From assembly GCA_033085395.1 (NCBI GenBank), contig JANQBS010000069.1, positions 62,001 to 126,000 of the forward strand: a stretch of DNA of 64,000 nucleotides, in the 5' to 3' direction. This DNA comes from Xanthoparmelia taractica (Eukaryota > Ascomycota > Lecanoromycetes > Lecanorales > Parmeliaceae). Numbering within the stretch: the stretch's first letter is position 1; each line of letters opens with the position of its first letter. The notes beneath the pieces are model-generated. The model was not told where the DNA came from. It did no database searches and saw only the letters and a list, made by a program, of their open reading frames with translations. The position numbers and the translations under genes were made by a program. Positions 34,917 through 46,156 of the stretch are shown piece after piece.

Positions 34917-35639
34917 TCAATATCTATCATCCCGACTCCCACTCCTCCTCCTCCTGCTGCTATCCCTGCTCCCACTCCGACTCTTCTTCTTGGCGTGCGC
35001 ATTCCCAGTCAGTGCGCCGATGACCGCACCGCCGAGTGTCCCGACTCCAGGCCCTAGTAAGACGTCGCCGAGGAGACCCCCCGCGCCAGCGCCAAGAAAA
35101 CTGTCTCGTGACTCGTGAGATTTTTTCTTCGAGTGCTTTTGGTGGTGGTGGTGTCTGTGTGGGCGGTCATCGTAGGGCTGGGGTTGGGGTTGTGGGGGGT
35201 AAGGGTGTAGTTGTTGCTGTGGAGGATAGGCGTTTTGCTGGGGGTGGTAGCCGTTGGCTTGGTTGGGAGGCGGTTGGGAGTAGGGCTGGTTCTGGGGATA
35301 AGGCTGTACTTGCTGTTGCTGCCAGTCATGCGACACATGTCAGCTTTGCTCACTCGTAGGCTTCGAGTGGAGTGAAAGACATACCTGAGGTGGGTATTGA
35401 TGGTGGCTGCCGTAATAATGCTGGCTGGGGTAATGATGGCTATTGTACGCTTGCTGCCATGGCGCCCCAGGTTGCGGCGGCGGAAAGTAATCCCTCTTGT
35501 TCTGTGGACGTGGCGAAGGTCGTGGTGATGGTTGCTGAGCTTGGCCGTAGTTGGCGCTGTATGGTGGTGGTGGGGCTTGGTTGCCTTGAGGGTGAGGGGG
35601 GAAGTTTTGCGCCCCGGTATAGTAGTCGTTTGCTGTCAT
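34917..35639 (-). CDS. Gln/Pro/Tyr-rich protein with glycine-zipper segment
   Basis: Model: exons 35639-35385 and 35318-34917, giving 218 residues; the 66-base intron has a GTATGT donor and CTGGCAG acceptor and is phase 0. The start is the ATG at 35639 (MTANDYYTGAQNF). The first two thirds are disordered, rich in Gln, Pro, Tyr and His (YPPQQQLHPYPPQ). Then comes a glycine-zipper stretch, GAGAGGLLGDVLLGPGVGTL followed by GGAVIGALTGNA, of the kind found in 2TM glycine-zipper proteins. It is flanked by basic Ser/Arg segments (KHSKKKSHESRD and SRDSSRRRRSGSRDDRY). Such proteins occur widely in filamentous fungi with no clear function; the zipper can insert in or associate with membranes. The Gln/Pro-rich part could drive self-association. 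Confidence 0.7.
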
Positions 35640-38368
35640 GTTCTGATATAATATGTATATTTGGATTTGGACAAGGTGAATACAAGGTAGTGGAAGCAAC
35701 AATGGGGGGAAATGACCGATGGATTATATACAAGACTTATTCCTCTTGGATGATTCAACGGTGATGAGATCTATTGATAGAATCAGCTGATGGAATTTGA
35801 TTGGTGGCGATGCACGTCATGCGCTCTACAGGGGTCCCTCCGTCGACATGCGCTTTTCCATTTTCGGTCACACTTACTTGGAGCCAAGGCCGGATCTTTA
35901 CCCTCCCCATATCGAAATTGCACCCTATCTTCATCGAGTCTCTCCAACATTGGATGATGTGACGAGGTAGTCGGGCCCTAGCCGGCACAGTGACCAAGGC
36001 CGGGAAGCGGAGGGTTCGAGGCATACCGGGAAGAACGGGCATGATCGAGACGCCGAAGCCGGTGAGGATAAAGACGAACATGTCGGAAGAGTGATCGGTG
36101 ACTTGAGCCTTGCCGAGGACCGACCCGTTAGAGTGGTTGGCATTGATGACAGCATGAGTATTTTTGCCTAGTGGGGGATATGTGTAAGTCTGTCCGATTG
36201 AAGCCCGCAGGAAGTATTATAGAGTTTGAGAAACAGATTAAGTGGGAAGAAGATAATGGTAATTACTCGATACCGATATGTCGGCCTTCAGTATAGCAAG
36301 AAGCGGATCTTTACGTGTTTCTCCAAATAGTAATGCCGGTGCATAGACAGATATCTGGGGGTAGGCCATGGTTCCTATATAGCCAGCCAAAGACCCACCC
36401 TAGCATGAAAAGAGGCCCGCACCAACGGCGGGAAGACAAAGAAGTCATCAGAGTTGAACGAAAGCCTCTTAACCTCGATTCATTCCCCTATGACGATGAA
36501 TCTTGGGCGGAGGATCCGGAGGCGATATCTCAACATCTGACTACCGAATGGAGATCTGAAACCCCAAAGACATTGGCCTGACGATTGAGAATTAAGTCCT
36601 GATATGAGCCACAAGATAGGCAGGGAAGTTGATACACGTTTGATATGACCCCCAGAATCAGCGCTGCGCTATTATCATGATGTTTTCATTCAATATGCGG
36701 CTCGTAAATGGGAAAGAAGATGGAATACCCGATGCGGCACATTTATGCAGGATGGCAAGCCTCCTCCAAAGATGAACGAAGGTCGACTTAACCCTATACG
36801 ACAGAGAGTTAGGCCTTCCCTATATGTCAGTTGCCTGATCGAATCGAAAAACAGTCCGCGCTATTTACTAATATGTAACTAAAACCCTGAGCTATCTGAT
36901 GCGGAGGGTGCGAGGAGATATCTAGCGGTGAGAGATACCGACCCTTTTAACCACTGGGGACTGACCAAGATACCGCGGCACAAAGTTGCAATCGCCCCAA
37001 TCCGAAGCTGATAATGGGATTGCTCAAGTGACTTAATGGTACAATTCATGCCACCCTCGAGATGCAATGAGCATAGATGAACAGCGGTAGATGAGTCCTT
37101 GCTTGAAGGAAACCAGTGCAGCGGCGTAGCAACATCATTGCGGGCAACAAATTCCTACTTACCCTGGTCCGTCTGTAGTGTAAAATCCGTGCGGAAAAGG
37201 CATCAACGCTTCGGCTTATGCAGACGGACGCAAAAACTAGTAGCACCATAGATATTGGCTCGCAGTCGTTGGATGTTAGGCAAGGATGATCTTTATAGCA
37301 TGACTAGTCATTTTTGGATCGAAACAGGGACAGCGACTATGCATGGACCATCTGCATGGGGCGAGACCAGTACTTCACCAGCACCCGCTCCTCCCAAATA
37401 CCGGAGGTAATCTCCACAGAGTACGCTGTCGTTAAAGTAGACTTGAAAATGAACATCTTACGATAGCATAGCCAGTAGTGCACCATCTAGCACAGGGAGC
37501 AAAGAATGTTGAACGAGTAACAAGAACATAGTATCGACAGCTAGGTTGCCTGTAGGATCATTGTAAAAGTCTGAGATCCTCCAGGGAAGTCTTCCTCGGT
37601 TGGTTTAATAAAATCATCTCCGCTGTTGGTTCGAGCCAGCGTGTAGACTCATATGAAAAAGTTCTGACTATCCCTGTTCGTGCTTAAGTACGAGACGGAA
37701 ACAAAGCATTCTATGGCAACAGTGGCTGTGGAAACTTGTAGGTGTCTAGTCGATGGTTTTCATCAATGGATGACAATTACCTACTGCTCACATTGAGAAT
37801 AGGAGCGGGGAAACAATGCAGGGCTTTAGAAAGGAAAAATTAGGGATCGAGGCGACAGCATAAATGGGAGAAGTTCTGGATGTGGCCGCCCTCTTTATCG
37901 ATGAAGCGTATCCTGCTGCGATGTCCTGTTGCAACTGCTTAAAGCTTTGAGAGTCGAAGCTGTCAGAATCTCTCTTGAAGTGACAGGAGCTCATTTCAAC
38001 AAATTACATTTTCCCACCTCACGTAGATAGTGGGCAATGCGTCGATGTATGTTCCTACAAAGAAGCAGAAGCATGTGCATAAAGTCAGTCCCCAAACTCC
38101 CTCCGAAGCTCACTACCGTACGGGCATCGGCACGGGAGATCTGCCCCCACAAGCCCTTAGAAACAGCCCTAGAATCTGCACCCTAACGTCATAATTATGT
38201 AGCCCCACCAACACTGAAAAACGGGGATCGGGTTTTGAGTAAAACAACTCTACTGATACTCTTACCCTCAAAACATATCCTAACCTCCAACTTGCCATTC
38301 TACCACCCGCATCTTTTGAACGACTCAGTTGTTGGATAAGACATCATTCCACAAGACAGAGCACGAAC
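35640..38368. other. intergenic region, 2.7 kb
   Basis: Apart from one exon-like stretch at 35877-36171 (separate entry), no open frame is convincing. 36600-38300 has ordinary composition with frequent stops on both strands and no visible repeats. The right end holds the LEA-like gene's promoter. Confidence 0.5.
35877..36171 (-). other. orphan exon-like stretch
   Basis: On the minus strand a frame free of stops begins just after an AG (CCCCCACTAG) and ends at a strong GTAAGT. It reads KNTHAVINANHSNGSVLGKA, then DMFVFILTGFGVSIMPVLPG and FDMGRVKIRPWLQ. The borders and the codon mix look like a real internal exon, but no partner exons are evident within a few hundred bases on either side and I do not recognise the family. 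It may be a gene relic or part of an unsolved gene. Confidence 0.3.
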
Positions 38369-39608
38369 ATGGCCGACAAAGAACAAGAAGGAGCAAGCTC
38401 CGGCGGGTATGCATCCATCTCCCTTCTTACCTTCCCCCCAGACACGGCTTCCACGAGTTGCTAATACTCTTCCCCACAGAGGCTATCTCGCGTCCGCGAA
38501 ATCCTACATCCCCGGTATGGGCCAAGTCTCGGACGCTGCGTCTGGCGGGGCAGGGAAAGCCCAAGAAGGCCTCGGTGCCGCTGGGTACGCTTCCTCTCCC
38601 TCTTCCTTCTTCTTCCTACCCATCATTCCTACCTCTCATTCCATCACCAATGTCTAATACTCGGGTTTCATCATAGCTCAGCAACCAAAGACGTCACAGG
38701 ATACGTGCCCGTCGTCGGCAGCGTCGTCGAAGGCGTGGGCAACACGCCCATTGCGCAGAAAATAGGCGGCAAGGAGGAAGAAAAGGGATATCTGGGCTCG
38801 GTATACGAGTATGCGGGAAGTGCGCTGAGGACCGTTTATGATGCCGCGGGTAACGTGGTATGCGTTCTTTCTCCTCTCTTCCCTCTCTCTCTCTACGCCC
38901 GCTGCACAGAAAACAAGGCTGATTGACGATACTTATCGTGAACGCACACAGATTGGCACCGTAGAAGAAAAAGCAGGCGCCTACCTCCACGGCTCCGACA
39001 AAGCCGCCAAAGCAGAAACCGACCAAACCGACCCCGCCAGCAAAGACGAAGCCATGCAAAAAGACCGCGAAGTCATCGCCAAGAACAAAGCCGAAGGCAC
39101 GACCCAGCAATCCGCAGATAAAGAATCCGACTCCGCCGACACCGCCTCCTCCACCGCCAAAAACACCGCATCCTCCATCGGCCAAACCGCCTCGAATACC
39201 TCGGACAAGGTAAAATCGGGCCACCGAAACGTAGAAGACGACGTCGAGTCCGGCGCCAAAGACGCGCTGGGCCAAGCGCGCTCCGCAACCGGCACGACGG
39301 ACGCAACGGAAGATGCGAACAGGGGTCTCCAGAACACGGTTGACGCTACGAAGGGGACCGCGAGGGACGTGGAGGATCAGGCGTCGGAGGGTGCGGGGAA
39401 GGTCGTTGGTGGGGTTGGGAAAGGGAATACGGAGGGTGCGGGGGAGGCGGCGGGCGGTGTGAAGGATGGGGTTACGGGGACCGTGGGGGGTGTGGGGGAG
39501 GGGGCGAAGGGGGTGGTTGGTGGTGGGGCGGAGACTGTGAAGGGGGGTGTGGGGGCTTTGGGGAGCGGGGCGAAGAGCGCGGGTGGGGCGTTGGGGCTGG
39601 GGGGGTAG
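38369..39608 (+). CDS. LEA-like (late embryogenesis abundant) hydrophilic protein
   Basis: Model: exons 38369-38406, 38480-38584, 38677-38857 and 38952-39608, giving 326 residues. All introns (73, 92 and 94 bases) are GT-AG with agreeing phases. The protein is Ala/Gly/Lys/Glu/Thr-rich with almost no large hydrophobics in its second half. It has amphipathic 11-residue-style repeats (ASSTAKNTASSIGQTASNTS, then VKSGHRNVEDDVESGAKDAL). The end is Gly-rich (GVGEGAKGVVGGGAETVKGG). LEA-type proteins protect proteins and membranes during drying, heat or freezing and are usually unfolded until water is lost. The coding strand turns from A/C-rich to strongly G-rich near 39340 without a change of frame. 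Whether it is secreted or mitochondrial is unclear; I see no signal peptide. Confidence 0.72.
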
Positions 39609-40660
39609 TGAGTGAGTACGAGTAATGAGCTGTCGATATCGAGTCATGAGTACGAAATACTCCGTATATAGGGACTACCTTCCTTACTTGAGAGCACATA
39701 TCTAGTTGGACAGTTGGGTACTTCTATACGCGTACATATCCTACCTACTTTAAGCATAAACGACTTACTCATTACAGGGTATGGGAGCGAATACCTATCG
39801 CATACGCATGATGCAGAGAGACTTGCTACGTCTCAACGATCGATAAAATAAATAAATATATAAGATATACTGTACTCGGCAAATACCTTAACATGTCTAA
39901 GATGTTACGATTTCTTCTTACGAAATATATCAAAATCCACTTTCTAGATAAAGCTTCCGAGACCCTTGATTCACACGATCGGTATACGTACGTACTGTAT
40001 CAAGGTGAAGTGAGGTGAGGTGAGGTGACGCCCGGAAGCAAGATTTATACCAAGCATACAACAATATGTATATATAAGGCACTTGATAAACTAAAGGTAG
40101 CGAATGCCTTCATCCGAGGTGGAACGGATACGCTTGGTACGGACTATGTATATACCGAGAAGATCATCGGAGGTAAGGTGGGTAAGGTAAGTAAGTACCT
40201 TGGGAACGAATACGCTTTACTTACAGTACATCATGATCCATTACAGAGAGTACCTTACATGGTTCCAATTTTCATTTGCCGGACCGATATAAAGTAGGTA
40301 GGTCTATTCTATCTAGGTCTATTCTATCTATTACAGTACACAATTTACCGATTTTTTCTTGTTCATGCTTTCCCCCTTTCTACCACCAACCTTGGATGAT
40401 CACCCCCTTTTTTTTTTTTTTTGTCTTTTGAGGCAAGGCGATCCATGACATCACGATGCATAAACGGATACGGCCTCAGTTGCCTCTTTCAAACCTGACA
40501 TGTCCGTCCCTGATCTCATCTGATCAGATCTGATTTGCCAGTAATTTTAGCCCAGATGCTGTTGGTGCAATCATGGGTTATTACAACTATTGAGCCCTTC
40601 AAACTTCAGAAAAATCCTCGACCTCTCAACCCCAATCAATAGCATAGCAGCGCCCCCAGC
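39609..40660. other. intergenic, 1.05 kb
   Basis: This is between two plus-strand genes and so contains the acyltransferase promoter. It holds GGTGA repeats near 40004-40027, a 15-base tandem duplication (40299-40328) and a T run near 40407-40422. No gene was found. Confidence 0.5.
40299..40328. repeat. 15-base tandem duplication
   Basis: The unit TAGGTCTATTCTATC occurs twice in a row with no mismatch, in the promoter region of the acyltransferase gene. Confidence 0.85.
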
Positions 40661-41998
40661 ATGAACTCTCTCCCCGAGCTCGCGCAGTCCTATCAGCACA
40701 TAACCCGTCACATCGTCCCGGGCCCAAACAGCTACAGCTATTTCGTGCCCTTTTTGCTCCTGCCCGCCGCTCTGCTAACGCCGCCGTCTGTGCTGTCGCG
40801 GCGTCAACTGGCGTTGCTGTTCCTGCCGGCGATTTATGCGTGTCAGATCCACGCGTGGTACGTCGCTGGCATCGATATTTTGTCGATAGATTTGTCCCTG
40901 TGGAGCTTCGTCATGCTCGTGTGTCGGGATCCGCGGAGGACGCACAGGCGGGTGTGGATTTCTGCGCGGTCTGCGTCTTTTGGTGTCAAAGGATTGGGTG
41001 ATGCGGGGGAAGAGGAGGTTGTCGAGGAGCCGTATCCGGAGGAATGGACCAAGAGGATTCCTTGGGTTTTTACTCTGTTGGTGTCGCTTCGATTGACGGG
41101 GTGGAAGATTGGTGATCCTTCCCATGATAGGACGCAGCAACCGGTGAGGATCAGTAGGTCCGCGTTTTTGAGGCACGCGGCCACCATTGCGATTCAGAGC
41201 TATCTTATTCTGGACGCTGCCGGATTCTATGCCAGGACGGATCCTTACTTCTTCACATCTGGCATGGGGGTTGATCAACCGTTTCCTCCTCCTTCCACGC
41301 AAATGGCAACCTGGCTCGTCATGGTGAGACTGCTACCTCCGCGTCTTGTTAGAACCGCAGTTCTTGCGGGATATAGCTATGCCGCAGTGACTGGCATGCT
41401 TTACGTCCCCTTGATGCCAATGGTAGCCATGAACGCTGCCGGTATCTTGCCGTACGAGTGGAGTCCGCATACATGGCCACTGCCCTTTGGCCATTTCTCG
41501 GCTGTGTCGAAAAGGGGACTTCGAGGTTTATGGGGCGATTGGTGGCACGGCATCAATCGACAGATTACTGCGCCTCCGGGGAGGTCATTGGTTCAAGCAT
41601 TGGATATTCCGACAAAGTCTATAGCGGGCTATGCGCTGCTAACGATATCGACGTTTTTCTTTTCCGGTGTCATGCACATGGGGCTGGTTCCCCCAGAGCC
41701 GCAATCGACAATCATCTCTGTGAGCTCCATGAGATTGCATGTTGCGGGGTTCTTTTGGGCTCAGATACCAGCCTTTGGTATCGAGCTCGCGGTGTCGAAG
41801 CTTGTCGGTCGCTTCGTCCCGCAAGCGTTGGAATGGTCAGTGACGAGGGCACTAGTGATAGCTTGGACGGCCTTATGGCTGTGTCTGACTTTACCGCTCC
41901 TGACTGTCCCCTTCCGAGAGTTGGGGTACTGGCACTACTATCCGGTGCCGGTGAGTCTGCTGCAAGGACTTGCAGGTAAAGGCTGGTGGACCTGGTGA
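40661..41998 (+). CDS. wax-synthase-type membrane acyltransferase (MBOAT-like)
   Basis: Single exon, 445 residues. There are several membrane segments, for example YFVPFLLLPAALLT near the start, AVLAGYSYAAVTGMLYVPL in the middle, and GYALLTISTFFFSGVMHMG and ALVIAWTALWLCLTLPLL late. The diagnostic block is GLRGLWGDWWHGINRQ, matching the tryptophan-rich W-G-x-x-W-H signature of wax-synthase-domain acyltransferases. The downstream FFFSGVMHMG places the expected histidine in a membrane segment. Members transfer acyl groups onto alcohols or secondary metabolites such as terpenoids in fungal clusters. No biosynthetic core enzyme lies next to it, so the substrate is unknown. A soluble loop at about residues 95-135 is acidic (GDAGEEEVVEEPYPEEW). 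Confidence 0.8.
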   Translation: MNSLPELAQSYQHITRHIVPGPNSYSYFVPFLLLPAALLTPPSVLSRRQLALLFLPAIYACQIHAWYVAGIDILSIDLSLWSFVMLVCRDPRRTHRRVWISARSASFGVKGLGDAGEEEVVEEPYPEEWTKRIPWVFTLLVSLRLTGWKIGDPSHDRTQQPVRISRSAFLRHAATIAIQSYLILDAAGFYARTDPYFFTSGMGVDQPFPPPSTQMATWLVMVRLLPPRLVRTAVLAGYSYAAVTGMLYVPLMPMVAMNAAGILPYEWSPHTWPLPFGHFSAVSKRGLRGLWGDWWHGINRQITAPPGRSLVQALDIPTKSIAGYALLTISTFFFSGVMHMGLVPPEPQSTIISVSSMRLHVAGFFWAQIPAFGIELAVSKLVGRFVPQALEWSVTRALVIAWTALWLCLTLPLLTVPFRELGYWHYYPVPVSLLQGLAGKGWWTW

Positions 41999-42176
41999 CC
42001 TCGGTAAATAAAAACAGCGACTTATAGCACTGCGTAATCCCATGACGCTGTTCACAGATTTGACCAATGTACGTATTCAATCTCCTGGTCCTGGAGAATC
42101 GTAGCGTGCTCAACTCCGTCCAAGCGTCCAGATTAAAGCCCTCGACATATCTTTGGCTTGAGTACTCTGAAAGGCT

Positions 42177-42593
42177 TTAAAGATCGTCCTTTCGCGTTTT
42201 GGACACCTTTTGTGTCACTATTCGCGGCCTAGACTGCTCTCCCCTGCTGTCTTCCCCCTGGAAGCCCAAAACCCTCCCAATGATCCCAGGAGGCTTTGGA
42301 ACAGGACATTCATGTGCCTTCTTCCTCATCACAGCCTTCTCCTCTTCTGATATGTGTAAAGGCATCTGCTTTCGTCTTTCCGCGCTGGATTCGTCTTCAA
42401 TTGAAGCCTCTGAACTCCGCCGCCTTCTCCGCCTCCCATCCTCCAGAACCTCAAAATCTGAATCCGCAAAGTTGACGCGGGGTGCTGGACACGGTAGGAT
42501 ATGTGGCATACCGACGACGAGGAAGGAGACGAGAAGGGTAGTGCCGAAGAGAGAAGTGGTGAGGCGCGATCGAGGGTGAAGATGGGGTGTCAT
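42177..42593 (-). CDS. small membrane protein of unknown function
   Basis: Single exon, 138 residues from the ATG at 42593 (MTPHLHPRSRL). One membrane segment near the N-terminus (TTSLFGTTLLVSFLVVGMPH) is followed by a CPAP motif and a charged, disordered tail with RRRRRR and basic/acidic alternation (SEEEKAVMRKKAHECPVPKP). The short basic N-terminus before a single helix would fit an inner mitochondrial or ER membrane protein. I do not recognise the family, though the layout is that of a conserved small fungal protein. It converges on the acyltransferase gene, with about 180 bases between the stops. Confidence 0.55.
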   Translation of the reverse strand: MTPHLHPRSRLTTSLFGTTLLVSFLVVGMPHILPCPAPRVNFADSDFEVLEDGRRRRRRSSEASIEDESSAERRKQMPLHISEEEKAVMRKKAHECPVPKPPGIIGRVLGFQGEDSRGEQSRPRIVTQKVSKTRKDDL

Positions 42594-43185
42594 GTCGGAG
42601 GGGTGCAAAGGGTTTCAATGCTGAGAGGAGAAGCTCATGCTGTTGCCATTGCGATGAGCAGGGTACCAGACATTGTAGACTTGGGTAGAGTAATAGATGA
42701 TAGATTTGTACACGCTGTGTCTGTGATCCAACTGTTAAGGAGCTGATGAGGAGGGACGGTTGACAGGAAAGCTTCTTGCAGAAGTGCCAAGACTGACAGG
42801 GGTGTGGCATTGAAAATATCGCGCTAGTGAAGCTCTGCTCTGAAGTAATGCACCTCCTGCATCAAAGTTCACGAAGACTTTTTGACTGATCAAAACAGTG
42901 TGTACATATTGATTTCCCTTCGACTACTGTCAACTGACAATTGAGATAAATCGGCCTGCTTCAGTAACCTCTCTCACCGTGAGCCATTCTTCCAAATCTT
43001 CTCGTGGGCACATTCATACTCTTGCCTTACCTCGAGTACCTTGAAATTTAGCTTGGATCCCGTGTGCTAGTCATATAACCGGAGGAGCAGCCTTGAGACT
43101 CTCACCAACCAAATCTCCTTGTCCGAGCATTTGAAGGGAGCGAGAACCCTGTAGTCCCGCCCTGCCGCGGGCAACAAGGGCGAAG
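42594..43185. other. divergent promoter region
   Basis: About 590 bases between the small membrane protein gene (-) and PPG1 (+). It should hold both promoters. No clear element or gene was seen. Confidence 0.45.
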
Positions 43186-44538
43186 ATGAGTGACCTAGAC
43201 AAGTACCGACTACCAAGCCTTTCATTTTACTGGCACTCTTATTGATAGAGGAATACAGGGCCATTTCGGACCTCCGCGCCTGCAAGATCATCCCTGAACC
43301 TCAGGTCCGCGAGATTTGCCACAAAGCCCGTGAGCTGCTCATCGAAGAAGCCAACGTCGTCCAGGTCGACGCACCAGTCACAATATGCGGAGACATACAT
43401 GGACAGTTCCATGACCTGATGGAGTTGTTCAGGGTAGGAGGAGACGTGCCAGACACCAACTACCTTTTCATGGGAGACTTTGTGGACCGGGGCTTCTACT
43501 CGCTTGAGAGTTTCCTGCTACTACTGTGCCTCAAGGTCAGATACCCGGACCGGATAACGTTGATAAGAGGGAATCATGAATCGCGGCAAATCACGACTGT
43601 ATATGGGTTCTATGATGAATGTCTACGGAAATACGGGAGTGCGAATGTGTGGAGGTATTGCTGTGAGGTGTTCGACTATCTGGCTTTGGGCGCGCTCGTA
43701 CTGGGCACAAGTTCAACATTGGAGCCTTCGTATACGGACGAGACACAAGCAATTGAGCCGGTGGACGATGATGTAGAGATTGAGATTATGAACTCCAGGA
43801 ACGAAGTGACGGCCAGATTCCCACGAAGCAGACGACGGTTGTTCGAAGGCGATGGTCTCAGCTCTTCTCCTCCTGAAACACCTTCAAAAACCGGTCCCTC
43901 AGGTACTGGAGCTACAAGTGACAGTGGAGGCTCGCGACAGAGTGGGGGAGCAGTTCTTTGCGTACACGGAGGGCTGAGTCCATTGATAGACAGTGTCGAC
44001 AAGATACGGCTTCTGGATCGCAAGCAAGAAGTACCTCATGAAGGTGCCATGTGTGATCTTTTATGGAGTGATCCTGATGATATTGACAGTTGGGGTCTCT
44101 CGCCAAGAGGGGCAGGCTTTCTCTTCGGACCAGAAATCGTAAAGCGCTTCAATCATCTAAACGACCTCTCTCTGATAGCAAGAGCGCATCAACTCGTGAT
44201 GGAAGGATTCAAAGAAATGTTTGATTCGAGCATAGTCACAGTCTGGTCGGCACCGAATTATTGTTACCGCTGTGGCAATGTCGCGGCAATCCTGGAGCTG
44301 GGCGAGGATACAAGCAACGGTGGAATAATTGCGAGGAGTAACGGTGATGCCGGAAGGAGTACTCAAGTATTTCCTCCCACTTTACCACCTAGGTCCGGTC
44401 CTGGAAGAAGATATAGAGTTTTTGAGGCAGCTCCGCAAGATCCAAGAGGAATGCCCGCCAAGAAGCCCGTGGCCGACTACTTCCTGGTGGGTACCTTGGC
44501 TCGACCATCTTACACACCGACTAATCTTACTGTAGTGA
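43186..44538 (+). CDS. ppg1: PP2A-like Ser/Thr phosphatase PPG1
   Basis: Model: exons 43186-43202, 43259-44486 and 44536-44538, giving 415 residues. Exon 1 encodes only MSDLDK minus one base, and the 56-base intron restores MSDLDKAISDLRAC. The metallophosphatase motifs are all present: GDIHG (50-54), GDFVDRG (79-85), RGNHE (109-113), VHGG (241-244) and the HQLV His. Between ALGALVLG and GGAVLCVHGG lies an insert of about 80 residues, Ser/Thr/Arg-rich, absent from ordinary PP2A catalytic subunits but common in fungal PPG1. The end is DYFL, the PP2A-family tail whose last leucine is methylated. It is produced only if a 49-base intron (GTGGGT ... CTGTAG) is removed so that TGA follows directly. 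PPG1 dephosphorylates proteins and works with the STRIPAK complex in cell fusion and growth. Confidence 0.9.
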
Positions 44539-46156
44539 GGTTCGCAGCTCATTCCTGCCGACGCAAGTTTTTTCCCGGCGGTCTTTCGTAGTTGAGCAGG
44601 CTTCCCATTGAAGCCTTGAGATACCCAGTCGACCTGTTTTCGTGCAACACAAGTGGCTATATGTTGTTCACAAGACGTGGCATGCTCCTAAGGCCCAAAG
44701 CTTATGAATTGCCAGAAGCTTCATTTCTGAGGAGGCAACATCGCTGCATCCCAAAACTGCAGCGGGAACGCGATCGCAAGATCGCTCTCAGCACTTGCTT
44801 TGCGTCTCCTTCTAGTATCTCATATCTGCCCTGTTCTACGAGTATTTCCCGTAATAATTTCCGTTCATATCGCTATCAAACTTCGCCGGAAATGGAGCGA
44901 TCAGATACCGAATCGAGGGATACAGTACATCAAGATGCACTTCTCTTATGGATTCTTGTGATTTTATAACCTTAATGGTTTTCCTTCCGATTTAATATTT
45001 CATGGTTCAGTACAAATTCAGAGTCTTCTTGCTGCTTTATTGGTAAATCTCTGGACTGTCATTCATTACTGGATGATCTGGTTTCCTTTGTCCTCAAAGT
45101 GTCACTGGGGATGCTTTCTGACGCTCTCGGGCACAACTCTCCACGTTTCAGCTACTGAATCTTTTAGTCATCCTCTCGATCTTACTTTGGTTTTGCAACT
45201 CCGAGACTACTTCGAACTCGACAAGAAAAATATTCCGCCAAGCACGAGAAGGAATCCAGAAAGCGGAGGTTCAGGAAAGTACATTGACAAAAAGGAGGTC
45301 GTCCTAGTTGAGTTGTGGTACAACAACTGTTCAGACATCCTGTGCACGAACCCTTTGAGCATTATGATCGCCATCGTCCGTGACGGCTAATACAACACAA
45401 CTGTAGAACTTCAGTTTCTTGATCCCATCAAATTATGGACTTTGTGTGACTAGACTCGAGGAATAGCATGTGGTATGCTTCACGTTGTTAACTGTTTCAC
45501 TAAATGATAAGACTGCGCTACTGATATTGAACAGGCAATTCTGCAGCGCAAAACCAGCACAATTGTCCTGTACACAAACAGTGACGACAAGGAAGTAGTG
45601 CTCAAGATCTTTAAAGCCTGAGTGGGTGATACACTTGTTCTATCCTGTGGGCCTACGATCAAAGACCTCCCACCAATACGTTCTTTACGACATAACTACG
45701 GTCAACGCTAGAAAGTCTTCCTGGCATTAGGATTCGAAGCTCTCCGCTGAGAGCTAGTAACTGCTGGATTCTTGCATTTGAGAGAGTATGATATTACTAT
45801 CGCTCACTCTACTCTTGGCTTCGGATGTCGTCGAATAGGATTCAGGTCGAATGCCACCACTCGTATGGTGTGATGGTTTTCGTATGTTCGTGGTCTTCGG
45901 CTTAGCACACCTTTTTCGCCTGCACCATTTCTCGTACTACCCTCTCACAGATCGGTAGCATTCGAGAAACTTTTGTTTTACCCCAAGAAAGCATTACTTC
46001 TCATACATCGCCTCCTCCTTTTCTCACTCTTCACTAACGCACGTATCCAAAGCCTCGCTGACCGAATTCTAACCTGTATCGCTGATGTGCCATTTGCCCT
46101 CCCACTGGGCCCGTTGGATCACCTATTATCTGCATAGTAGACTGCGTCTACGTGCG
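44539..46156. other. intergenic region, 1.6 kb
   Basis: No supported gene. Two short stretches look mildly coding: 45160-45390 (LVLQLRDYFELDKKN) and 45530-45621 (TIVLYTNSDDKEVVLKIFKA). They could be remnants of one decayed gene, but no splice pattern joins them convincingly. Confidence 0.4.

Noticed and set aside
38694..39647. A 317-codon minus-strand frame opposite the LEA-like gene
   Set aside because: Shadow of the spliced plus-strand gene; Pro/Arg and Cys/Gly-rich composition comes from the complementary strand.
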